A DNA stretch of 64,000 nt from Prescottella subtropica. Lineage in GTDB: Bacteria; Actinomycetota; Actinomycetes; Mycobacteriales; Mycobacteriaceae. Of this stretch, positions 36,064 to 47,523 are shown one piece after another. Location of the stretch: positions 124,001-188,000 of the forward strand of contig NZ_SKCH01000007.1 in NCBI RefSeq assembly GCF_005434945.1, written 5' to 3'. How positions within the stretch are numbered: position 1 is the stretch's first letter; every line of letters begins with the position of its first letter. The notes under the pieces are model-generated. The model ran no database searches and had not been told where the DNA came from. It worked only from the letters and a program-made list of their open reading frames with translations. The position numbers were made by a program, and so were the translations under genes.

Positions 36064-36861
36064 TCAGACGAACTTGAACGTCCTCGTCGCCAGCGTCCCC
36101 GCGGCGATCGCCCACACCGCGAGGATCGCGACGCAGGCGACGTTGATGCTGCCGCCGGACGCGTCCTCGAGGGCCTGCGCGAGCGCCCCGGACGGGACGA
36201 GTTGCGCACCGATCCGGGCGCCGGCGTGCAAGTTGTCGGCGAAGACGACGCTGCCGATACCGGCCATCACGAACCACAGCACGTTGGCGAGGGCGAGCAC
36301 GATCTCGGCGCGCAGGCTGCCGCCGAGCAGCAGGCCCAGGGACGCGAACGTGACGGTGCCGAGCGCGATGACCAGCGCGCCGAGGGCGAGTCCGAGCAGG
36401 CCCGGACGCCAGCCCAACGCGACGCCGATACCGCCGATGAGGAGCGACTGCAGGGCGACGACGATCACCACCGCGGCGCTCTTGCCGGCGATGATGCCCC
36501 ACCGCGGCAGCGGGGTGGCGCCGAGTCGTTTGAGGGCGCCGTAGCGGCGGTCGAAGCCGACGGCGATAGCCTGCCCGGTGAACGCCGTCGACATGATCGC
36601 CACCATCATCACGGCCGGCACGATCGTGTCGACGCGGTCCGGCCCGAAGTCGCCGATCGGGAGCAGCGTCAGTCCGATCAGCAGGGTGATCGGGATGAGC
36701 ATCGTCAGCAGCAACTGTTCGCCGTTGCGCAGCAGTAGCGTCAGCTCGAGCCGCGTCTGGGCGGCCAGCATCTGCGCGGGCGGTGCCGGCTGCGGGCGCG
36801 GCGTGAACGTGCCGTCGGCGAAGCGGTTGTCGGCCAGGCGGTCGTGGTGCGTCACGCTCAT
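36064..36861 (-). CDS. ABC transporter permease (ABC-2 type)
   Basis: 265 residues with six predicted membrane spans and a cytosolic N-terminus. FDRRYGALKRLGATPLPRWG is the typical cytoplasmic coupling segment of ABC-2 exporter permeases. The ATG overlaps the stop of the ATPase gene (ATGA), so the two products form one exporter. The mycobacterial homologues in this place are an uncharacterised ABC pair; the substrate is unknown. Confidence 0.92.
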   Translation of the reverse strand: MSVTHHDRLADNRFADGTFTPRPQPAPPAQMLAAQTRLELTLLLRNGEQLLLTMLIPITLLIGLTLLPIGDFGPDRVDTIVPAVMMVAIMSTAFTGQAIAVGFDRRYGALKRLGATPLPRWGIIAGKSAAVVIVVALQSLLIGGIGVALGWRPGLLGLALGALVIALGTVTFASLGLLLGGSLRAEIVLALANVLWFVMAGIGSVVFADNLHAGARIGAQLVPSGALAQALEDASGGSINVACVAILAVWAIAAGTLATRTFKFV

Positions 36862-37814
36862 CCCCTCAGATCCCGTCCGGTGAGTTCGAGGAAGACGTCC
36901 TCGAGGCGGCGCTGGTCGACCCGGATCTCGGTGGCCAGCGCATCCTGTCCGGCGCACCACGACGTGACCGCCGCGACGACGTGCGGATCGACGGCGCCGT
37001 GGACCACGTAGTTGCCGGGGGTGGACTCCTGCACCCGGAAGTCGGTGGGCAGCGCGGCCCGCAGCGGCGCGAGATCGAGACCGGCGGGCGCGACCAGGCT
37101 GAGCCGGCCCTCCGCACCGGTGCGGGTGACCTCCGACGGCGTCCCGGACGCCACGATCCGGCCGTGGTCGACGATGACGAGTTCGTCGGCGAGTTCTTCG
37201 GCCTCGTCCATGAGATGCGTGGTGAGCAGGACGGAGACGCCGTCGCGGCGCAGCGCGTCGATCAGTTCCCACACCAGCAGCCGGGCCTGCGCGTCGAGAC
37301 CGGCGGTCGGCTCGTCGAGGAACACCAGTTCGGGGCGGCCGACGAGCGCGCACGCGAGCGCGAGCCGCTGCTGCTGGCCGCCGGACAGGCGACGGTAGGG
37401 GGTGCGGCGGGCATCGGTCAGCCCGAGGCTGGACAGCAGCCAGTCGGGGTCGAGGGGGTCCGCCGAGTAGGACGCGACCAGGTCGAGCATCTCGCCGGCC
37501 TTGGAGCCGGGGTAGGCGCCGCCGCCCTGCAGCATGACGCCGATGCGGGGCCGCAGGGCCGCCGAGTCGGCGATCGGGTCGAGTCCGAGGACCCGGACGG
37601 TGCCGGCGTCGGGGGTGACGAAGCCCTCGCACATCTCGACGGTGGTGGTCTTCCCGGCACCGTTCGGTCCGAGCAGGGCCAGGACCTGGGCGCGTTCGAC
37701 GGTGAGGTCGAGGCCGCCGACGGCGCGGACGTCGCCGAACGACTTCACGACCCCGCGGAGGGAAACGGCGGGCGGGCCACTGCTCGACGTCGCGTCCGAC
37801 GCTCTGACACTCAC
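36858..37814 (-). CDS. ABC transporter ATP-binding protein
   Basis: 318 residues. Walker A is LLGPNGAGKTTT, the signature is LSGGQQQRLAL, Walker B is LVFLDEPTAGLD and the switch His is in TTHLMDEAEELAD. The C-terminal ~80 residues are the extra domain of DrrA/CcmA-type exporter ATPases. The GTG at 37814 (VSVRASDATSSS) gives the correct frame but has no strong ribosome site; it begins 11 bases after the mptB stop. It pairs with the following permease. Confidence 0.93.
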   Translation of the reverse strand: MSVRASDATSSSGPPAVSLRGVVKSFGDVRAVGGLDLTVERAQVLALLGPNGAGKTTTVEMCEGFVTPDAGTVRVLGLDPIADSAALRPRIGVMLQGGGAYPGSKAGEMLDLVASYSADPLDPDWLLSSLGLTDARRTPYRRLSGGQQQRLALACALVGRPELVFLDEPTAGLDAQARLLVWELIDALRRDGVSVLLTTHLMDEAEELADELVIVDHGRIVASGTPSEVTRTGAEGRLSLVAPAGLDLAPLRAALPTDFRVQESTPGNYVVHGAVDPHVVAAVTSWCAGQDALATEIRVDQRRLEDVFLELTGRDLRG

Positions 37815-37825
37815 GGGCAACCAGC

Positions 37826-39514
37826 CTAGGCGTTGGCGGCTTCGGGTCGTCCGGTGGCCGGGGACTGCACCCGCCACGGCAGGTGGTTGCGGGTGGCGGC
37901 GATGAGGACGACGGCGGTGAGGGTGGTCGCGATCGCGGCCTGCACGATCATGAACGGCTCGTATTCGGCGCCGTTGGGCATGAGGATACTGCTCACCACG
38001 GACGAGAAGACGATGGCGGGGATGCGGAACACCGGACGGGTGGCCCACGCCGCGAGGGGGATGACGGCCCACAGCAGATACCACGGCTGCACGACGGGGA
38101 ACAGCAGCACGATCGCGCCGAGGGAGACACCGAGTGCACCGACCGGGTGGATGCGGCCGATCAGGACCGCGATCAGCATTCGCAGCGTCACGAACGCGGC
38201 GACGACGGACGCGATCGGCCGGGTCAGGCTCAGGACCGCGGTGGTGTGGTCGCCGAGACCCAGGAGCACCCCGACCAGTCCGGTGCCCAGGCCGAGGAGA
38301 GTAGGGATCGACATCCAGCTGCGGACCTCGGTCGCGGTCCCGAGGGTCTGGGTCCAGCCCATGCCGAGTCCGCTCGCGACGCTGACGAACACGGTGACGG
38401 CGACGGTGACGACACCGAGCAGCGCGGCCGCCGCGGCGAGGGCCTTGACGCCGCCGCCCCAGCGTCGGGCCAGCGCCATGCCGACGAAGCCGAGGGCGAG
38501 CAGCGACGGAATCTTGATGGTCGACGACAGTGCGACGAGGGTGGCACCGGTGAGGAGCAGGGCCAGCGTGCGGCCTCGGATCGGTCCACGGTCCCCGATC
38601 GCCCGCAGCGCCAGTTCGACACCGGCGAGCATGAGGCCGAGCATGAGGGCCTCGTTGTGGATGCCCGCGACGAGGTGGAACAGGACGAGCGGGTTGGCGG
38701 CGCCGAGCCACAGCGCGCTGACGGCCGAGACGCCGCAGCGGCGGGCGAGGCGGGGCAGCGCCCACACGATCAGGCCGACGCCGACGAGCGCGAGCAGTCG
38801 GTGCAGGAAGATGCCGGCGACGATGTTCTCGCCGGTCAGCCAGGTGATGCCGCGGCCCATCCACAGGAACAGCGGCCCGTACGGGGCGGGGGTGTCGCGC
38901 CAGATGGTCGGGACCGTCCGGGTGAGGACGTGGTCGACGCCGAGCGCCCCGGCCGGGCCGATCGCATACGGGTCGAGTCCGCGGGCGGTGATCTCGCTCT
39001 GCGCGAGATACGAGTAGACGTCCCGGCTGAACATCGGCGGCGCGACGGTGAGCGGGATCACCCACAGCAGCAGGGTGCGGTCGAGTTGGGAGCGGCTGAG
39101 CTGGCGGGGGGCGCGGCCGCCGCGCACACTGCCGACCGCGAACCGGCCGAGCAGCAGCCACGCGAGGACCACCATGACGGTGCCGGTCATCGCCATGCTC
39201 AGGGTGGCGCTCGGCATGCGGGCGGGCAGCCCGAGGATCCGGAGTCCCTGGACCGGGTTCTGCAGTACCGGTTGGGCGCCGGCGCCGAGGGCCCCGACCG
39301 CCATGAGGACGGCACCGGTCGCGCCGAACAGGCGGATCCGGTGCAGTTGCCGGGTTTCGCGGGGGTTCAGGCCCGGCGCCTCGGTCTCGTCGCCGTGCAG
39401 TGCGTCGACGACGGTGGGGCGGGATGCGGGCCGGTCGATGCCGAGTGCGCGCGCAGCGGCGGACCTCACCCGGTCGGCCCGGGACCGGGTCGGGGCGTCC
39501 GACTCGTGATCCAT
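37826..39514 (-). CDS. mptB: Polyprenyl-phosphomannose-dependent alpha-(1->6)-mannosyltransferase (MptB-like, GT-C)
   Basis: About 562 residues with around 13-14 membrane spans after a polar N-terminus. The acidic first loop motif [15 protein letters not shown] is the GT-C signature and lies where MptB has its catalytic Asp. MptB-type enzymes extend the mannan core of lipomannan/lipoarabinomannan outside the membrane. The position next to sufR matches the mycobacterial order (Rv1459c). The start is uncertain: ATG at 39514 is used, GTG at 39529 is possible, and longer in-frame sequence runs into the sufR control region. Confidence 0.88.
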   Translation of the reverse strand: MDHESDAPTRSRADRVRSAAARALGIDRPASRPTVVDALHGDETEAPGLNPRETRQLHRIRLFGATGAVLMAVGALGAGAQPVLQNPVQGLRILGLPARMPSATLSMAMTGTVMVVLAWLLLGRFAVGSVRGGRAPRQLSRSQLDRTLLLWVIPLTVAPPMFSRDVYSYLAQSEITARGLDPYAIGPAGALGVDHVLTRTVPTIWRDTPAPYGPLFLWMGRGITWLTGENIVAGIFLHRLLALVGVGLIVWALPRLARRCGVSAVSALWLGAANPLVLFHLVAGIHNEALMLGLMLAGVELALRAIGDRGPIRGRTLALLLTGATLVALSSTIKIPSLLALGFVGMALARRWGGGVKALAAAAALLGVVTVAVTVFVSVASGLGMGWTQTLGTATEVRSWMSIPTLLGLGTGLVGVLLGLGDHTTAVLSLTRPIASVVAAFVTLRMLIAVLIGRIHPVGALGVSLGAIVLLFPVVQPWYLLWAVIPLAAWATRPVFRIPAIVFSSVVSSILMPNGAEYEPFMIVQAAIATTLTAVVLIAATRNHLPWRVQSPATGRPEAANA

Positions 39515-39647
39515 CTCGGTCTGCGGCACACGGTGCAGCGTAGCGGGATGTTCGGTGTGCCCTGTTCGGGACCGAACGCCACATTCGCGCAGGTCTGTGG
39601 TGCGGATCACCCAGGGTGCCCTTCGTGGACCGGCGCAGCTAATTCCG

Positions 39648-39664
39648 TCACACTGGTGTTGTGA
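39648..39664. promoter_or_regulatory. Putative SufR operator overlapping the sufR start codon
   Basis: Reads ACACT-N5-TGTGA (39650-39664) and, more symmetrically, TCACA-N7-TGTGA (39648-39664). As I recall, this is the site described for mycobacterial SufR. It covers the sufR GTG at 39661, which fits autorepression of a leaderless or nearly leaderless suf transcript. Confidence 0.6.
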
Positions 39665-40407
39665 AATCGGCAGCGACTCGACGCGTGAACGGAGAAGGTG
39701 CAGGTCGGCGACCTGCAGGCCACTCCGTCGGCTCGTCGCTGCCCGTCGCTGCCGGTCAGGAAGGCCGGACGCGGGCCGCCGTCGTGCAGTTGCTCGTCGA
39801 GGAGGGGCCGATCACGGCCACCGACATCGGCGACCGGCTCGGACTCGGCGCGGCCGGTGTCCGACGGCACCTCGACGTCCTCATCGAGGCCGGCGAGGCG
39901 CAGGAGGCCAGCTCTGCGAGCTGGCGTCAGCGCGGACGTGGACGTCCCGCGAAACTGTTCCAGATCACCGCGGCCGGCCGCGGCAAGCTCGGACACACGT
40001 ACGACGATCTCGCCGGTGCCGCGATGCGGCAGCTGCGGGAGATCGGCGGCGACGCCGCGATCGAGGAATTCGCCCGCCGTCGGGTGCATTCCATCGTGGG
40101 CGACGTGACACCGGTGACCGGGGACGAGCCGGCGGCCGTGGAATCGACCGCGGAGGAGATCGCGAACGCGTTCACCTCCGCCGGGTTCGCGGCGTCGATC
40201 CGTCCGGTCGGCAACGGTGTGCAGATCTGCCAGCACCACTGCCCGGTCTCGCACGTCGCCGAGGAGTTCCCCGAACTGTGCGAGGCGGAGCAGCAGGCGT
40301 TCGCCGATCTGCTCGGCCGGCACGTCCAGCAGTTGGCGACGATCGCGAACGGCGACTGCGCCTGCACCACCCACGTCCCCCTCGTGCCGCCGCGCACGAC
40401 CCCCTAG
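39661..40407 (+). CDS. sufR: SUF operon transcriptional repressor SufR
   Basis: 248 residues. A winged-helix HTH lies at about 38-105 ([34 protein letters not shown]). The C-terminal half carries cysteines and histidines arranged for an Fe-S cluster: [22 protein letters not shown] and later DCACTTHVP. Known SufR proteins sense Fe-S status and repress the suf operon. The GTG at 39661 overlaps the putative operator; the basic N-terminus before the HTH is longer than in some homologues, so a downstream start cannot be ruled out. It is the first gene of suf, divergent from mptB. Confidence 0.93.
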   Translation: MKSAATRRVNGEGAGRRPAGHSVGSSLPVAAGQEGRTRAAVVQLLVEEGPITATDIGDRLGLGAAGVRRHLDVLIEAGEAQEASSASWRQRGRGRPAKLFQITAAGRGKLGHTYDDLAGAAMRQLREIGGDAAIEEFARRRVHSIVGDVTPVTGDEPAAVESTAEEIANAFTSAGFAASIRPVGNGVQICQHHCPVSHVAEEFPELCEAEQQAFADLLGRHVQQLATIANGDCACTTHVPLVPPRTTP

Positions 40408-40466
40408 ATGTTCCCTCCGGTGACCAGCTCGCACCGGTACGCAACAAGACTCCGGAAGGAGCTCGC

Positions 40467-41912
40467 ATGACCGTCACACCAGACCAGGTGACAGCCGAGG
40501 CGCCACTCTCGCAGGAAGAGACGATCGCGTCGCTGGGCCACTACGAGTACGGCTGGTCGGATACCGACACGGCCGGTGCCAGCGCGCAGCGTGGTCTGTC
40601 CGAGGACGTCGTGCGGGACATCTCCGGGAAGAAGAACGAACCCGACTGGATGCTCGACGTCCGGCTCAAGGCGCTGCGCACCTTCGACAAGAAGCCGATG
40701 CCGCACTGGGGCTCCAACCTCGACGGCATCGACTTCGACAACATCAAGTACTTCGTCCGCTCGAGCGAGAAGCAGGCCGAGTCCTGGGAGGACCTGCCCG
40801 AGGACATCAAGAACACGTACGACAAGCTGGGCATCCCCGAGGCGGAGAAGCAGCGCCTGGTCGCGGGTGTCGCCGCGCAGTACGAGTCGGAGGTCGTCTA
40901 CCACTCGATCCGCGAGGACCTCGAGGCCCAGGGTGTGATCTTCCTCGACACGGACACCGGGCTCAAGCAGCACCCGGAGCTGTTCCAGGAGTACTTCGGC
41001 TCGGTCATCCCGGCCGGTGACAACAAGTTCTCCGCCCTGAACACCGCCGTCTGGTCGGGCGGCTCGTTCATCTACGTGCCGCCGGGCGTGCACGTCGACA
41101 TCCCGCTGCAGGCCTACTTCCGGATCAACACCGAGAACATGGGCCAGTTCGAGCGGACCCTGATCATCGTCGACGAGAACGCCTCCGTGCACTACGTCGA
41201 GGGCTGCACCGCGCCGATCTACAAGTCGGATTCGCTGCACTCCGCGGTCGTCGAGATCATCGTCAAGAAGGGCGGCCACTGCCGCTACACGACGATCCAG
41301 AACTGGTCGAACAACGTCTACAACCTGGTGACCAAGCGCACCAAGGTCGAGGCGGGCGGCTCGATGGAGTGGATCGACGGCAACATCGGCTCCAAGGTGA
41401 CGATGAAGTACCCGGCCGTGTGGATGATGGGCGAGCACGCCCGCGGCGAGGTGCTCTCCGTCGCGTTCGCCGGCGAGGGCCAGCACCAGGACACCGGCGC
41501 GAAGATGCTGCACCTGGCGCCGCACACGTCGTCGACGATCGTGTCGAAGTCGGTGGCGCGCGGTGGTGGCCGGTCGTCGTACCGCGGCCTGGTCCAGATG
41601 AACAAGGGCGCGTACGGCTCGAAGGCGAGCGTGCAGTGCGATGCGCTGCTCGTCGACCAGATCTCCCGCTCGGACACCTACCCGTACGTCGACATCCGCG
41701 AGGACGACGTGTCGATGGGTCACGAGGCGACGGTCTCCAAGGTGAGCGACGACCAGTTGTTCTACCTGATGAGCCGCGGCCTCACCGAGGAAGAAGCGAT
41801 GGCGATGGTCGTGCGCGGCTTCGTCGAGCCGATCGCGAAGGAACTCCCGATGGAGTACGCGCTCGAACTCAATCGCCTGATCGAACTGCAGATGGAAGGG
41901 GCCGTGGGTTAG
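40467..41912 (+). CDS. sufB: Fe-S cluster assembly scaffold SufB
   Basis: 481 residues, uninterrupted (the M. tuberculosis homologue carries an intein; none is seen here). SufB is the scaffold of the SufBCD complex. Landmarks are [48 protein letters not shown] with a conserved Cys, and the C-terminal [18 protein letters not shown]. The start ATG follows GGAAGGAGC. Its stop overlaps the sufD GTG by one base. Confidence 0.97.
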   Translation: MTVTPDQVTAEAPLSQEETIASLGHYEYGWSDTDTAGASAQRGLSEDVVRDISGKKNEPDWMLDVRLKALRTFDKKPMPHWGSNLDGIDFDNIKYFVRSSEKQAESWEDLPEDIKNTYDKLGIPEAEKQRLVAGVAAQYESEVVYHSIREDLEAQGVIFLDTDTGLKQHPELFQEYFGSVIPAGDNKFSALNTAVWSGGSFIYVPPGVHVDIPLQAYFRINTENMGQFERTLIIVDENASVHYVEGCTAPIYKSDSLHSAVVEIIVKKGGHCRYTTIQNWSNNVYNLVTKRTKVEAGGSMEWIDGNIGSKVTMKYPAVWMMGEHARGEVLSVAFAGEGQHQDTGAKMLHLAPHTSSTIVSKSVARGGGRSSYRGLVQMNKGAYGSKASVQCDALLVDQISRSDTYPYVDIREDDVSMGHEATVSKVSDDQLFYLMSRGLTEEEAMAMVVRGFVEPIAKELPMEYALELNRLIELQMEGAVG

Positions 41913-43108
41913 TGGCCAGCGCGAATGAGGCGACCGGCGTGAAAGCCGCTGTCGCCGGTGAGAATGTCGTCCCCGCCACGAACAAGGGCGAGGTGTTCAC
42001 GTCGTTCGACGTGAACGCGTTCGAGGTACCGGCCGGACGTGACGAGGCGTGGCGGTTCACCCCGATGCGCCGGCTGCGCGGCCTGCACGACGGCACCGCG
42101 GTCCGCTCCGGGGACGCGACCGTCGACGTGACCGCGGGCGACGGGGTCACCGTCGAGACCGTCGGACGCGACGACGCCCGCCTCGGTCAGGGCGGCGTGC
42201 CCGCCGACCGGGTGGCGGCGCAGGCGTACTCGTCGTTCGAGTCGGCCACCGTGGTGACCGTCGCCGCCGAGCGTGAGGTCGCCGAGCCGGTCACCGTCGT
42301 CGTCACCGGTCCCGGTGTCGATCAGGTGGCGTTCGGGCACATCCAGATCCGGCTCGAATCGTTCGCCGTCGCGACCGTCGTCCTCGACCAGAAGGGCAGC
42401 GGCACCTACGCGGAGAACGTCGAGTTCGTGCTCGGTGACAGCGCCAAGCTGACCGTCGTCGCGGTCCAGGAGTGGGCCGACGACGCCGTGCACACCGCCG
42501 CCCACCACATCCGGGTCGGCCGGGACGCGACGCTGCGCTACACGACCGTCACCCTCGGTGGCGACGTCGTGCGCGTCACCCCGACGGTCCGCTACGCGGG
42601 GCCGGGCGGTGACGCCGAACTGCTGGGCCTGTACTTCGCGGACGCCGGCCAGTTCTTCGAGCACCGTCTGCTCGTCGATCACGCGCAGCCGCACTGCAAG
42701 TCGAACGTCGTCTACAAGGGTGCGCTGCAGGGTGCCCCCGGGTCGGGCAAGCCGGACGCGCACACGGTGTGGGTCGGCGACGTGCTGATCCGGGCCGCGG
42801 CCGAGGGCACCGACACGTACGAGATGAACCGCAACCTGGTGCTCACCGACGGTGCGCGCGCCGATTCGGTGCCGAACCTCGAGATCGAGACCGGCGAGAT
42901 CGTCGGCGCCGGCCACGCCAGCGCCACCGGCCGGTTCGACGACGAGCAGCTGTTCTACCTGCGTGCCCGTGGTATCCCGGAGGAGCAGGCCCGCCGACTG
43001 GTGGTCCGCGGCTTCTTCCACGAGATCATCGAGCGCATCTCGGTCCCGGAGGTGCGGGAGCGCCTCGAAGCGGCCGTCGAGGTCGAGCTCGCCGCCATCG
43101 GCGTCTGA
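41912..43108 (+). CDS. sufD: Fe-S cluster assembly protein SufD
   Basis: 398 residues, paralogue of SufB and part of SufBC2D. The beta-helical core ends with FEHRLLVDHAQPHCKSNVVYKG (conserved His and Cys) and the C-terminal helical LRARGIPEEQARRLVVRGFF. The GTG at 41912 shares its G with the sufB stop TAG, so coupling is tight. Upstream and downstream genes are suf components in the same order as in mycobacteria. Confidence 0.95.
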   Translation: MASANEATGVKAAVAGENVVPATNKGEVFTSFDVNAFEVPAGRDEAWRFTPMRRLRGLHDGTAVRSGDATVDVTAGDGVTVETVGRDDARLGQGGVPADRVAAQAYSSFESATVVTVAAEREVAEPVTVVVTGPGVDQVAFGHIQIRLESFAVATVVLDQKGSGTYAENVEFVLGDSAKLTVVAVQEWADDAVHTAAHHIRVGRDATLRYTTVTLGGDVVRVTPTVRYAGPGGDAELLGLYFADAGQFFEHRLLVDHAQPHCKSNVVYKGALQGAPGSGKPDAHTVWVGDVLIRAAAEGTDTYEMNRNLVLTDGARADSVPNLEIETGEIVGAGHASATGRFDDEQLFYLRARGIPEEQARRLVVRGFFHEIIERISVPEVRERLEAAVEVELAAIGV

Positions 43109-43158
43109 CGCTCACCGACACAGTCGCCGGCACAACTCTTCTCACAAGGACTCAATCA

Positions 43159-45211
<2,053 letters not shown>

Positions 45212-45213
45212 GC

Positions 45214-45729
45214 GTGCGACTCGAGCAGATGTACCAGGAAGTGATCCTGGACCACTACAAGCACCCGCACGGCCGCGGGTTGCGGGATCCGTTCGGTGCC
45301 GAGGTACATCACGTGAACCCGACGTGCGGTGACGAGATCACGTTGCGTGCCGCGCTCACCGAGGGTGCGGACGGGCGGCTCGTCGTCGCCGACATCTCGT
45401 ACGACGGGCAGGGCTGCTCGATCAGCCAGGCGTCGACGTCGGTGCTGTTCGATCAGATCGTCGGTATGCCGCTCGACGAGGCACTCGCCGCCGTCGACGC
45501 GTTCAACGAGATGATCACCAGCCGCGGCACCGTCGAGGGTGACGAGGACGTCATCGGGGACGGCATCGCGTTCAGTGGGGTGTCGAAGTACCCGGCGCGC
45601 GTCAAGTGCGCGCTGCTGGGGTGGATGGCGTTCAAGGACGCCGTCGTGCAGATCGTCGACGAAACGTCAGTCGACATCGATACAGCGGACGACAACGGAC
45701 TGGCTCGAACCGGAGGACAGGCATCATGA
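45214..45729 (+). CDS. sufU: Sulfur-transfer protein SufU (zinc-dependent)
   Basis: 171 residues, IscU-fold. SufU accepts sulfane sulfur from SufS; its three metal cysteines are in NPTCGDEI, GQGCSISQAS and RVKCALLGW. The insertion of about 20 residues between the second and third cysteines is typical for SufU rather than IscU. The GTG at 45214 matches the conserved N-terminus LEQMYQEVILDHY. Its stop overlaps the sufT start by ATGA. Confidence 0.96.
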   Translation: MRLEQMYQEVILDHYKHPHGRGLRDPFGAEVHHVNPTCGDEITLRAALTEGADGRLVVADISYDGQGCSISQASTSVLFDQIVGMPLDEALAAVDAFNEMITSRGTVEGDEDVIGDGIAFSGVSKYPARVKCALLGWMAFKDAVVQIVDETSVDIDTADDNGLARTGGQAS

Positions 45730-46124
45730 CGGACACCCAGGCCGAGCAGGCCGGCGGCGAGCCCGCCGCGGAGGTTGCAGAGTACGGTGCGACGCTCACC
45801 CCGGAGCGTCTCGACGAGCTCGAGGAGGCAATGCGCGACGTCGTCGACCCCGAACTCGGCATCAACGTCGTCGATCTCGGGCTGGTCTACGACTTCAAAG
45901 AGCTCGACGAGAACGGCATCGACGTCGTCCTGCTGGACATGACGCTCACGTCGGCGGCATGCCCGCTGACCGACGTCATCGAGGAGCAGTCGAAGCGGGC
46001 ACTGGTGAACGCCAGCCTGTGCGACGAACTGCGCATCAACTGGGTGTGGATGCCGCCGTGGGGCCCGGACAAGATCACCGACGACGGACGCGAGCAGCTG
46101 CGTGCCCTCGGGTTCACCGTCTAG
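45726..46124 (+). CDS. sufT: SUF system maturation protein SufT (MIP18/DUF59 family)
   Basis: 132 residues. The DUF59 core shows MRDVVDPELGINVVDLGLVYD, DMTLTSAACPLTDVIEEQ with a single conserved Cys, and the C-terminal VWMPPWGPDKI. SufT helps mature Fe-S proteins and is usually the last suf gene in actinobacteria. It begins by ATGA overlap with sufU, and the next gene starts one base after its stop. Confidence 0.95.
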   Translation: MTDTQAEQAGGEPAAEVAEYGATLTPERLDELEEAMRDVVDPELGINVVDLGLVYDFKELDENGIDVVLLDMTLTSAACPLTDVIEEQSKRALVNASLCDELRINWVWMPPWGPDKITDDGREQLRALGFTV

Positions 46125-46125
46125 G

Positions 46126-46596
46126 TTGCTGACCTACCCGGAGGTCGGGGCCACCGCCGGCGATCTGCCGGCCGGCTACCGGCACATCCGGGAAACACTG
46201 TGCATCGGACGCGGTGAGGACACGTTCCTCGCCGCGTCCGACGCGCTTGTCGGGTGGGATGTGCACCGCCGTGCGGGACTGCGGGTGGAGGCGCCCGGTC
46301 CGGCCGCCGTCGGTGTCGACGTGGTGTTGCGCTGGTTCGGATTCCGGATCCCGTGCCGCGTCGTCTACACGATCGACGAACCGGGCCGCCGCGGCTTCGC
46401 GTACGGCACCCTGACCGGGCATCCGGAATCGGGGGAGGAACGCTTCTGCGTCGAACACCGGCCCGACGGATCGGTGTACGCCGTCGTCACCGCGTTCTCG
46501 CGGCCCGGACGCTGGTTCACCCGGATCGGGGACCCGGTCGCGCGGCGGGTGCAACGGCACATGACACGGCGGTATCTGCGGGCCATGACCGGCTGA
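46126..46596 (+). CDS. DUF1990 family protein
   Basis: 156 residues. DUF1990 features are TYPEVGATAGDLPAGYRH at the start, CIGRGEDTFLAASDALVGWDVHRRAGL, and the C-terminal GDPVARRVQRHMTRRYLRAM. The function of this family is unknown. The frame has no ATG near its beginning; TTG at 46126, one base after the sufT stop, is the likely start, so it may be translated by coupling with sufT. A further upstream in-frame ATG lies inside sufT and is less likely. It converges on Ku. Confidence 0.85.
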   Translation: MLTYPEVGATAGDLPAGYRHIRETLCIGRGEDTFLAASDALVGWDVHRRAGLRVEAPGPAAVGVDVVLRWFGFRIPCRVVYTIDEPGRRGFAYGTLTGHPESGEERFCVEHRPDGSVYAVVTAFSRPGRWFTRIGDPVARRVQRHMTRRYLRAMTG

Positions 46597-46610
46597 CCGA
46601 CTGGCACCGC

Positions 46611-47453
46611 TCACGCACGCCTGCGCCGCGCAGACCTCTTCTTCGCGGGCACCGATGCGGGGTGGGCGTGGGCCGCGGCCTCGTCGAGGCTGCGTTGCAG
46701 TGCGGCGACCAGGTCGACGACCTCGGCGTCCTCGGCGGCGCGGGCGCGTTCGGCGGCGGGGACGACTTTTTCACCGCCGTGGGAGATGGTGTCGTCGAGC
46801 AGGTGACGGAGTTCGACCTGGTAGTCGTCGGTGAAGGCGGTGGGGTCGAAGTCGTCGGCCATGGCGTCGACGAGCATGCCCGCCATCCGTAGTTCCCGGG
46901 ACTTCGGTGCCGGGACACCGTCGGGTATCGGGAACTCGGCGGCCCGCACCTCGTCGGGCCACAGCAGGGTCTGGAGCACCAGGATCCCGCCGCGTTCCCG
47001 CAGGGCCGCCAGTCGTGTCTTCTGCCGCAGGGTGAAGTGCACGAGCGCGGTGCGGTCGGTCGTCGCGAGTGTCTTCGCCAGCAGCGCATACGCTTTCGGT
47101 GAAGCCGAGTCGGGTTCGAGGTAGTAGCTCTTCTCGAGCAGGATCGGATCGATCTGGTCGCTGGGGACGAACTGCAGCACCGGGATCTCGTGTTTCCCCG
47201 CGGCCGGAAGATGCTCGAAGTCGTCGTCGGTGAGGATCACCCGGTCGCCCTCGTCCGAGTCGTAGGCCCTGTCGATGTCGGTGTACTGCACGATCTCGCC
47301 GCACACGCTGCACGCCCGCTCGTAGCGGATCCGTCCGCCGTCCCGGGCGTGGACCTGATGGAAGTGGATGTCGTGGTCCTCGGTGGCCGAGTACACCTTG
47401 ACCGGCACGTCGACCAGGCCGAACGCGATGGATCCCGTCCACAGTGATCGCAT
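46611..47453 (-). CDS. ku: Ku DNA-end-binding protein
   Basis: 280 residues, bacterial Ku length. Ku forms a ring on double-strand ends and recruits LigD for non-homologous end joining. Visible are the N-terminal MRSLWTGSIAFGLVDVPVKVYSA, a CXXC-type turn ERACSVCGEIVQYTD, KSYYLEPDSASPKAYALL and a Lys/Arg-rich tail (SVPAKKRSARRRRA) that is typical for DNA contact. No LigD gene is adjacent in this window. It is convergent with the DUF1990 gene. Confidence 0.96.
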   Translation of the reverse strand: MRSLWTGSIAFGLVDVPVKVYSATEDHDIHFHQVHARDGGRIRYERACSVCGEIVQYTDIDRAYDSDEGDRVILTDDDFEHLPAAGKHEIPVLQFVPSDQIDPILLEKSYYLEPDSASPKAYALLAKTLATTDRTALVHFTLRQKTRLAALRERGGILVLQTLLWPDEVRAAEFPIPDGVPAPKSRELRMAGMLVDAMADDFDPTAFTDDYQVELRHLLDDTISHGGEKVVPAAERARAAEDAEVVDLVAALQRSLDEAAAHAHPASVPAKKRSARRRRA

Positions 47454-47523
47454 ACCTCCACTATCGTCCCGAATGCCGGTTCGGGATCGATCCGAGTGGA
47501 GATCATGACCGACTCGAGACGGT

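Noticed and set aside
40467-41912. Possible intein in SufB
   Set aside because: The M. tuberculosis homologue has one, but here the 481-residue protein is continuous with no Hint or endonuclease motif.
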